Origin: Neptunicoccus cionae
GTDB taxonomy: Bacteria; Pseudomonadota; Alphaproteobacteria; Rhodobacterales; Rhodobacteraceae
Direction of reading: 5' to 3'
NCBI RefSeq assembly: GCF_014643735.1
Contig: NZ_BMKA01000003.1
Span: 434,001-498,000 of the forward strand
Length of the DNA stretch: 64,000 nucleotides
The position numbers and the translations under genes are program-made. Position 1 is the stretch's first letter. Each line of letters opens with the position of its first letter. Positions 17,240-24,400 of the stretch are shown here, one piece after another. The notes beneath the pieces were generated by a model. It saw nothing but the letters and a program-made list of their open reading frames with translations, had not been told where the DNA came from and made no database searches.

Positions 17240-18055
17240 TCAAAACAACCCTGCCACCGCCTTCCAGTTCGAGATAATCAACTCCGACGCCTTCCCGTCC
17301 GTCCCTTTTTGCGAGATGGTATATTTCAGCCGCACCTCATCGATATAGAACCCATCAAACCATTCGCGGATTTCCGGCTTATCGTTGATCGAAAGCAGGA
17401 ACTTGCCTTTAATCTTGCCCAAAGTCTCGGCCATGGTTTTGTACTGCTGCCGATCGAACATATCTTTCCCGTAGTCTTTCTCACCGCCAAAATAGGGGGG
17501 ATCCAGATAAAACAGCGTGCCAGGCGTGTCGTAACGTTCGACCACGTCTTTCCAGTCGAGACTTTCAAAGACAACGCCCGCCAGACGTTCATGGGCTTCT
17601 TCCAGGATTGGCCCGAGGCGGGTGAGGTCAAAGCGCGAGCTGCGCGCAGCGGCGACACCAAACACCCCCCTCACCTGCCCGCCAAAGGCTTGCCGTTGCA
17701 AATAGAGGAACCGCGCCGCGCGCTCGAGGTCAGTCAGGGTTGAGGGGTCGATCGACCGCAGGCGTTCAAATTCACGGCGAGAGGAAATCTGGAATTTCAA
17801 GCAATCCATAAACTGAGGATAATGCCGCTGAAGGATCCGGAACAGGTTGATGATCTCGCCGTTAAAGTCGTTGATGACTTCGCTTTCAGGGCGATAAGCA
17901 CGGCGCAAAAATACACCGCCCATGCCCACAAAGGGCTCAACATAAGATTTATGTTCAACACCTTCGATGCGCTCGATCAGAGTTTTGGCCAAGGCTTTCT
18001 TGCCGCCAAGCCACGGGGCGACGGGCGCGGCTGCGCCAACATAAGTGGTTGTCAT
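17240..18055 (-). CDS. dam: DNA adenine methylase, D12 class (Dam-type)
   Basis: The 271-residue methyltransferase has the SAM-binding start APWLGGKKALAKTLIERI, motif I VEPFVGMGGVF (residues 39-49) and the catalytic DPPY at 185-188. This is the order of D12-class N6-adenine methylases, most of which recognise GATC. It lies at the end of the late region. Phages use such enzymes to protect their DNA from host nucleases or to time packaging and gene expression. The ATG at 18055 starts the homology; an upstream ATG at 18070 also exists. The recognition site is inferred from the family only. Confidence 0.88.
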   Translation of the reverse strand: MTTTYVGAAAPVAPWLGGKKALAKTLIERIEGVEHKSYVEPFVGMGGVFLRRAYRPESEVINDFNGEIINLFRILQRHYPQFMDCLKFQISSRREFERLRSIDPSTLTDLERAARFLYLQRQAFGGQVRGVFGVAAARSSRFDLTRLGPILEEAHERLAGVVFESLDWKDVVERYDTPGTLFYLDPPYFGGEKDYGKDMFDRQQYKTMAETLGKIKGKFLLSINDKPEIREWFDGFYIDEVRLKYTISQKGTDGKASELIISNWKAVAGLF

Positions 18056-18354
18056 TGTTTGTGGACTCACAATAAAGAGGCCCGGCTCACGTGGGCTCGG
18101 GCGACGATTCTGAGTTTAGCTCGTCGGTGCAGCTGGTGTGAAGATTGGCTGCATGGTAGGTGGCGTTGGCGCGCCACCTGCCCCCGGTATAAAACCGCGG
18201 GCAAGTTCGTTTGTTATGGCGTTCTATTTCGAACGCACGATAGCTTCTGGGTTTGAAGGTTCGCTGTATAACTCAACCAAACATTGACAGCACGGGCACC
18301 CTCAATAAACTCTGAGCAAGTATTTTCATTATTTCAAACTATGGAATATTCTTG

Positions 18355-18885
18355 ATGTTAAAATTTCTTCTTCGCCTTTTTAGTCCCCCTAAACTTCCTC
18401 CTAGAAAATTTATAAAAAGAAAGGGCAGTTCCTATTCCAGGTCACGTGTTCCCCCGCCCCGTCCTGTCAGCAAACAACGCATGCCCCCCACACTTTCCGG
18501 TGCCGATGACCTAAAAGGCAAGTGCTACGTAATTGACGGAGACACTATTTCAATTGGAGGAACACACATTCGACTGGCAGGAATTGACGCTCCCGAGCTG
18601 GATCAACCTTGGGGGAAAAAAGCCAAGTTTGCGATGGTCGCTTTATGCAAAGGGCAAATCATCACCGCTGAGGTGCAGGAAGGTCTAAGTTACAACCGTC
18701 TCGTTGCAAAATGCACCTTGTCAGATGGCACAGATCTTTCAGCAGCCCTCGTTGAGCAAGGGCTGGCACTCGACTGGTCAAAGTTCTCAGGCGGGGCTTA
18801 TCGGCATCTTGAGCCGCAAGGTACTCGTAAAAAATTGTGGCGCGTTGCAGCCAAACATAAAGGCAAACTGCGGATCGAAAACTAA
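18355..18885 (+). CDS. Thermonuclease (SNase)-fold nuclease
   Basis: The 176-residue protein has a basic N-terminal segment (about 1-45) and a staphylococcal-nuclease domain. The three catalytic residues of the family are visible: Arg in HIRLAGIDAPE, Glu in APEL, and Arg in SYNRLVAKC. GDTISIGG is the usual start of the domain. These enzymes cut DNA and RNA with calcium. The N terminus is hydrophobic only briefly (LKFLLRLF), so export is uncertain. It is on the strand opposite to the late operon, is more A/T-rich than its neighbours and has its own upstream region, all typical of an added single gene. A TTG at 18352 is an alternative start. Confidence 0.85.
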   Translation: MLKFLLRLFSPPKLPPRKFIKRKGSSYSRSRVPPPRPVSKQRMPPTLSGADDLKGKCYVIDGDTISIGGTHIRLAGIDAPELDQPWGKKAKFAMVALCKGQIITAEVQEGLSYNRLVAKCTLSDGTDLSAALVEQGLALDWSKFSGGAYRHLEPQGTRKKLWRVAAKHKGKLRIEN

Positions 18886-18902
18886 TATGAATCCCCCTCC
18901 CC

Positions 18903-19178
18903 TCACCGCTTCACCGTCAGCGCCGCAATCACCTGTTTATGGTTTTCCCGCATTTCTTCCCGCAGATCCCTGACGTTGCCGTCGAGCCGCTGGATATGCC
19001 CATCGAGATCATCCCGCCGGACGTAGTTGTCTTTGACGTTATCAATCCGCTTGTGCAAATCTCGATCGCCATTTGAGACGCGTCCCGCGAGATTGCGGAA
19101 CGACGCAATCAAAGCTGTTGCAAAGGTCACGCCGAGGCTGATCCCCAGACCAATCACCCATTTGAGATCAGATTCCAT
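18903..19178 (-). CDS. Small membrane protein with coiled coil, lysis-region
   Basis: Read from the ATG at 19178 (GGAG six bases upstream) the product has 91 residues. One transmembrane helix (about 8-26) is followed by a charged helical tail with HKRIDNVKDNYVRRDD and QRLDGNVRDLREEMREN. The form recalls XhlA-like or DUF2730-like phage proteins next to holins. It follows the spanin pair on the same strand. A role in lysis or membrane anchoring is inferred from position. Confidence 0.65.
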   Translation of the reverse strand: MESDLKWVIGLGISLGVTFATALIASFRNLAGRVSNGDRDLHKRIDNVKDNYVRRDDLDGHIQRLDGNVRDLREEMRENHKQVIAALTVKR

Positions 19179-19188
19179 CTGCTGCTCC

Positions 19189-19386
19189 TTAGTCCACGCA
19201 GCCAAAGCGCGCGCATTTCTTCGCTGTTTCTGCGATCCACTCTGCAAGCGGCCGCGCGTTTGTCACCAGATAGCTGGCTGTGGCTTCACTCACGACTGGG
19301 GGCTTGCGCTGGATGTCGGCAAAACTAACACCCTGCCCCGCGCAGGCAGGTAATAAGAGCATCGTCAGTATCACTGCGTGTTTCAT
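19189..19386 (-). CDS. Outer-membrane spanin subunit (Rz1-like lipoprotein)
   Basis: The 65-residue product MKHAVILTMLLLPAC has a short signal peptide with a lipobox ending at Cys15, followed by a small polar mature part. It overlaps the 3' end of the TM-plus-helix gene at 19325 by 62 bases in another frame, the arrangement of many Rz/Rz1 pairs. Spanins join inner and outer membranes in the last step of phage lysis. Proline content is lower than in classical Rz1. Confidence 0.65.
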   Translation of the reverse strand: MKHAVILTMLLLPACAGQGVSFADIQRKPPVVSEATASYLVTNARPLAEWIAETAKKCARFGCVD

Positions 19387-19543
19387 ATTCAATGGTCCTT
19401 GCATCTTGGATCTGCTCCAGCCGATCGGTTGTTAAATCGGCTTGGTAATCGCGCACGGCATCCCAGCGCAGCCACAGCCCGAAGGCCAGAACTGCAACGG
19501 CGACCGCGCCGTAGAGGTAACGTTTTGGAAGGCTGCGGATCAT
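19325..19543 (-). CDS. Inner-membrane spanin subunit (Rz-like)
   Basis: The 72-residue product has an N-terminal transmembrane helix (about 8-25, YLYGAVAVAVLAFGLWL) and a helical periplasmic tail with DRLEQIQDARTIEYETR. It starts in an ATGA overlap with the holin stop at 19540 and overlaps the Rz1-like lipoprotein gene. Placement after endolysin and holin fits the i-spanin of a lysis cassette. Confidence 0.65.
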   Translation of the reverse strand: MIRSLPKRYLYGAVAVAVLAFGLWLRWDAVRDYQADLTTDRLEQIQDARTIEYETRSDTDDALITCLRGAGC

Positions 19544-19761
19544 CTGAACAGACTTGCCAGCGCCTTGCGCGAGGTGCTCCAAAGGTACCAGGCCAATGCG
19601 CCCCCTGCGATCAGCAGAGAGGCCACCAGATCCACAACCGCGGGATCATGAGCCATGGCTTGGGCCAACTCAGGCGGGATCACCCCGCCTTGCTGCACCA
19701 TCCCTGCCAGGAACAAGAGCAGATAGCGCACAAAAGGGGTCAGTTCGGCAGCGGTTTTCAT
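19540..19761 (-). CDS. Putative holin
   Basis: This 73-residue protein has two hydrophobic segments (about residues 10-27 and 43-60, VVDLVASLLIAGGALAWYLW) and a short positive C terminus, as in class II holins. Its start overlaps the endolysin stop by four bases (ATGA). Holins form the membrane holes that release or activate the endolysin. Confidence 0.7.
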   Translation of the reverse strand: MKTAAELTPFVRYLLLFLAGMVQQGGVIPPELAQAMAHDPAVVDLVASLLIAGGALAWYLWSTSRKALASLFR

Positions 19762-20519
19762 AGGAAGAGTCCTTTCAGGGTGGTGAGAATGAGGGACCAG
19801 AGGCCTTTGGGCGGGCCGTCCAGATCGTTTGGGGGGCGGATGGTTTGGATGTGGACGAAGGGGGCCTCTGCGCCCCAGTCGGCGGATTTGAGGGCTTTCT
19901 CAAAAGTCTGGGCGTAGTGTTCAATCAGTTGCCCGACGCTAAGAATGGCGCCCTTGTCGAACTTGGCCTTGTCACCGTTCACGATGTCCCGCGCGCCGAA
20001 GTGATCAAAACCGTCGGGGTGGTCATAGTCCGAGAGCTTGCGCGTGGTGAACAGGCCCTGCCACATGCCTTCCACGGCAATCCGCGCGCTGATGGCAGGG
20101 ATCAGCGCTTTGGACGGATCCGCCAGCAGATCAACACCCACCACCTCGGACAGTTTGGCGTAATTCTCCGCATGGGTAATCTGGATCTGGCCACGGCCGA
20201 ACAGGCCACCCCGCCAATAAGGCGTGCCAACCCAGCTCAGCTGGCCTTTGGCAAAGGCTGCATCCAGCCGCGCAATCACCGCGGCGTCGGACGGATCTTG
20301 ATCCTTGTGGCTGCGATAGACGGTCTCTTTCACAGGATACATGCCGCCGCCGGTTTCTCGAAAGACCTGGGCCAGCACATTGGCCATATGGGGCAGCGGC
20401 AGGCCCTGCCCTGCATCCAGCAAGGCTTCAATCCCCACCACCTGGCGCTGGGAGAGTGCCCCGCCAAACAGCCCGCTGGTGCTGTTGCGCAGGCTGTCAA
20501 AGAACAGTTCTTTCTTCAT
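19758..20519 (-). CDS. Endolysin, GH19-type (chitinase/lysozyme-like)
   Basis: The 253-residue protein carries FRETGGGMYPVKE (Glu as likely catalytic acid) and GLFGRGQIQITHAENY, the signature loop of glycoside hydrolase family 19 endolysins that cut peptidoglycan. A hydrophobic C-terminal stretch (WSLILTTLKGLFL) could bind membrane. It begins the lysis cassette, after a terminator that separates it from the tail genes, so it may also have its own promoter in 20531-20600. Confidence 0.82.
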   Translation of the reverse strand: MKKELFFDSLRNSTSGLFGGALSQRQVVGIEALLDAGQGLPLPHMANVLAQVFRETGGGMYPVKETVYRSHKDQDPSDAAVIARLDAAFAKGQLSWVGTPYWRGGLFGRGQIQITHAENYAKLSEVVGVDLLADPSKALIPAISARIAVEGMWQGLFTTRKLSDYDHPDGFDHFGARDIVNGDKAKFDKGAILSVGQLIEHYAQTFEKALKSADWGAEAPFVHIQTIRPPNDLDGPPKGLWSLILTTLKGLFL

Positions 20520-20530
20520 GTGATTTCCTC

Positions 20531-20558
20531 AAAAAAAAGACCCGCACAAAGGCAGGTC
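20531..20558 (-). terminator. Rho-independent terminator between tail and lysis genes
   Basis: On the minus strand GACCTGC, a six-base loop and GCGGGTC (one G-T pair) are followed by eight T residues. It stands between the last tail gene (20596) and the endolysin start. Confidence 0.8.
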
Positions 20559-20595
20559 GTTAAACGGTCAGGGAGTGGGTAAAGCTGTGCGCCAC

Positions 20596-21030
20596 CTAAG
20601 GCGGGGCAAAGCCTTGAACGGTTGTTTCAAAACCAGTGAGGATGCCATCGATCGCCGCGGAGGTATCCGCAGCGGCAATGGCCACATTTGCCCCCACGCG
20701 CGTGGCCTCGATCAGCGGGCCGATCTGGCGCCAGAGATCCGACTGGAACAGGATGATTTGCGCCAGCTCCTGCGCGGAATAGCCCGTGGCCGCCGCCTCG
20801 GCCTTCATAAAGGGAAAAGCATCGAGATTGGCAGGTTCGGGATCGGCCGCGAGATAGGCTTTCGCCTCGCTCTCTTTTTCCAGATAGACCATCTCCTGCC
20901 CGGGCAGCGCCGTGATGAACTCTTCCCGCTTGGCCCCGATCGCAGCATTCACAAAGCGGGTCGCAGCCGCCTTTGCCTGGTCCAGCTCTCTTTTCTTACT
21001 GGCGGCCGATCTGTTTAAAACCAATGTCAT
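20596..21030 (-). CDS. Phage tail-region protein, function unknown
   Basis: This 144-residue protein has an Ala-rich helical composition (ELDQAKAAATRFVNAAI, YSAQELAQIILFQSDLWRQI) and reminds of proteins that follow tail fibres in many phages (DUF4376-like or fibre-assembly type), without a firm match. It overlaps the preceding gene by four bases (ATGA) and is the last of the tail operon. Confidence 0.7.
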   Translation of the reverse strand: MTLVLNRSAASKKRELDQAKAAATRFVNAAIGAKREEFITALPGQEMVYLEKESEAKAYLAADPEPANLDAFPFMKAEAAATGYSAQELAQIILFQSDLWRQIGPLIEATRVGANVAIAAADTSAAIDGILTGFETTVQGFAPP

Positions 21031-21452
21031 GGCAGGATCACCCTCAATTCGGAGTCAATAAATGGAAACGGCTGGGCCGCCTCGATGACGTAGACGCCGG
21101 CATCGGGCAGATCCACCACCAGAGCCGCCGCCCCGTCTTCAACCGCGTGGTCCAACAGAACCTCCCCACCGGTTTGATCCGCGATCACAATCACCGTGCC
21201 GGCAGGATAAGACGGAAAGGTCAACACCGTGCCGAGGAGCACGGGCTTGGGCGTGACAGGGCGCGGCACCAAAACACCCTCCAAAAGATAAGAGGTCGCC
21301 AGCGCTGGCACAGACAAAGGCACCCCAGCCAGAACTTCCCCTTCAGCGGGTGTCCCAGCCCCAATAACCTGCAAATAACCCTCTGTGGCGATACGGTTGA
21401 CCGCAGTGCTGTCCACTGCGCCCGTGCTCGAGAGTTTGACAAAATACCCCAT
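21027..21452 (-). CDS. Phage tail-region protein, function unknown
   Basis: The 141-residue product MGYFVKLSSTGAVDSTAVNRI is mostly beta-strand in pattern, with no recognised domain. It lies directly after the giant tail protein gene and overlaps the next one by four bases. A role as small tail appendage or fibre component is inferred from position. Confidence 0.7.
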   Translation of the reverse strand: MGYFVKLSSTGAVDSTAVNRIATEGYLQVIGAGTPAEGEVLAGVPLSVPALATSYLLEGVLVPRPVTPKPVLLGTVLTFPSYPAGTVIVIADQTGGEVLLDHAVEDGAAALVVDLPDAGVYVIEAAQPFPFIDSELRVILP

Positions 21453-21454
21453 CT

Positions 21455-24400
21455 CTATCTCCTCACCGAATAGGCCGAGATGCCAATTCTTCTAAAGTTG
21501 TTCTGGAAGCTGTAAGCCCCGCTTGGGCTGTTGACGTCGGGGTGGGCTGTCAGGCGGAACTCCACGTAATCCGCTTTAAACGAGAAGGATTCGATGTAGT
21601 AATAATCGGCCCAGGTGTCATTCAACGCGGGCGCAGAGGTATGAACATCCACCCAAGCCCCCGTCGCTCCGCCCACCGTCAAACGATATTGCACCCTGCC
21701 CCGAACCGGGATCTTGTTTCCCGAGGCAGTGTTGGATCCATAACACCGCATCTGCCAATAGGCAGCGATGTCAAACACCCGGTTTGGCTGGACAGATTTA
21801 TCCCCCTCCTGCCCCTCAAAGGTGACATCCACCACCGTGGCATCATAGTTATACTGCCCCGCACCCCCCACATAATCTTCGCTTCCGTCAGACACAGCAT
21901 CCGCTGTCAAAGAGCTTCTGACGATCAGATCATTAAACTCGGCATCCCCGTTTTTCTTGATGCGCCAGCCCGCGGCCCCCGAGGCAAAATCATCCGACTG
22001 CAAAGGCCCCGAGAAGACCCCCATGCCGCTTGTGATTGCGCCCGTTGCGATATGGCCCGCCACAATGGCATCCGCCGTGATATGCTGGGCCGCCACAGAA
22101 TTCGTGGCCAGTTCAGAGCTGGTCACAGCCCCCGCTTTGATCTCGGTCGCCGTGATCGTATTGGCCGCAATATCATCCGCAACAATGGACCCCGCTGCGA
22201 TCTTGCCTGCCGTAATCGCCCCCGCCGTAATATGCTGCGCATAGACCGCGTTTACAGCCAGTTCAGAGGCCGTCACAGCCCCCGCCTTTATCTCCGCCGC
22301 TGTAATCGTATTGGCCGCAATATCATCCGCAACAATGGACCCAGAAGCGATTTTACCCGCTGTAATTGCCCCGGCTTGGATTTTTGCAGCCGTGATCGCA
22401 TTGGAAGCGATCTTATCCGCAACAACAGCGCCCGCCGCCAGCTTTGCCGTCGTGACAGCCGAGGACGCAATGGCATCAGCCTGAATCGCGCCTGTCAGTA
22501 TTTCGGAGCCGGTGATGAAGGTTGCACCACTTACGGCGTAAGGTGTCGGCTCTGTCGCTGCAGCATGGGTTTTCGCAAGCATAGGCTTGTGCATAAAGAG
22601 ATAACTTGTGGTGCCCGATGTTGTGCCTGACTTGTAAACGATGATCGACACCATAGCCGTGTTCGCAGGCGCTTGCCCCTTAACCCAAAGCCGCGCCCAG
22701 CCGTCAGGGTTATCCGAGCCGCCAGAGTTGACCACATTGCCGGATTGCACAAACCCAAGCCACCCGCCGCTCGCATTGCGGAATGTAACCGAAATAGTGG
22801 CATCACACCGCAGAGCATAAAGATACATGCTCGCCTCATACCACTCCCCCGCAACAGCCGGAAACCCATCAGAAATGCCCCCATTAAGCGCATGGAAGTA
22901 AATGGACTGCGTGCCCGCTGATACACCATTTTGAAACGCATGGGCCGTTTTATAGCTTGTTCCCGCATAATTCGAACCCGCAGAACGGATACTCAACGAG
23001 TGCTCGCCTTTGATATCCGAAGCCCCCAGCACAAAGCTGGAAACACCAGCAATCCAATTGGAATTTTCCATAAGATTGCCGCCGCCGCCAATGGCGAGTT
23101 TCGTTGTCGCAACCGAACCCGCTGCAATCTTATCTGCAACCACCGCGCCCGCAGCCAATTTGGCTGTTTCGATTGCACCCGCCTGGACCTTAACTGCCGT
23201 GACTGCGTTGGAAGCGATCTTATCCGCAATGACTGCGCCCGCTGCCAACTTGGCTGTGTCAACCGCACCCGACGCAATTTTTTCAGCGATGATAGACCCG
23301 TCTACGATCAATTCGCCCCGCGACTTGCGCCGCACTTGAATGTCACCAATGAAACAGTCTGTCGTCCCGTCGTTTCCCTTAATCATGCGAATACGACCGT
23401 AACGATACCCTGATGGGACAACGATCTTATCGGCCAAACGGGTCAATGATGTGGCTGTTACAAAACCGATACCCGCAAACGTGAAGTCCACACCATTCGT
23501 CCCTGTGAAGTCTGGGTTCTTCGATAGTTGCAGATCAACGTAGACCCTACCCGTTCCAGAAATCACCCGTGCTCGATAGGAAAGCCATAATTCCTCACCC
23601 TCAATGTCGAGCGTGAAGATGTTTTTAGATGTTATAACTGTGTAAGCGTCGAAGTATCCGGACAACCTTGCGATATTGGGAGAACCCCAGTTCCCGCCGC
23701 CTATCTGCCAAACCAAATTTGAATTGGCACCCCAAGCCGCGTGATCCGTGAAGTCAGGGTCAAGGTTGAGGTTTTCAAGATACCCGACTGTTAGCTTACT
23801 TGCTGTCACAGCACCCGCTGCGATCTTGTCGGCCACCACAGCGTCAGCAGCGATCTTATCCGCAACAACAGCGCCAGCAGCCAGCTTTGCAGTCTCAATC
23901 GCGCCCGCCTGGACCTTGGCAGCCGTGACAGCATTGGAAGCGATCTTGTCAGCAACGACCGCCCCAGCGGCAAGTTTGGCTGTTTCAATCGCCCCTGCCG
24001 CAACCTTGGCTGTGCTGATTGCCCCGTCCGTGATCTGGGTTCCTGTGATTGCGCCCGTGATCTTGGCCGCAGCCAGATCGGCGATCTGGGCATTGCTCAT
24101 CTGCCCTGTGACCTTGGCAGCCGCAACAGAGGCAATCCGCGCCTCCGCAATTGTGCCCGTCAGCTTGGAGGCATTCAGGCTTGCCAAACGCGCTTCAACC
24201 ACAGTCCCGGACAGTTTGGCCGCGTCCAGTGCGCCAATCTGTGCGTTGGTCATTTGCCCTGTGATCTTGGAGGCCGCCAGAGACGCCACACGGGCCTCCG
24301 GCAGTGTTCCCGTCAGCTTTGCAGCGTCTAGGCCCGCGATCTGTGCACTTGTCATTTGGCCCGTGACTTTTGCGGCAGCAATATCTGCTATCTGCGCATT

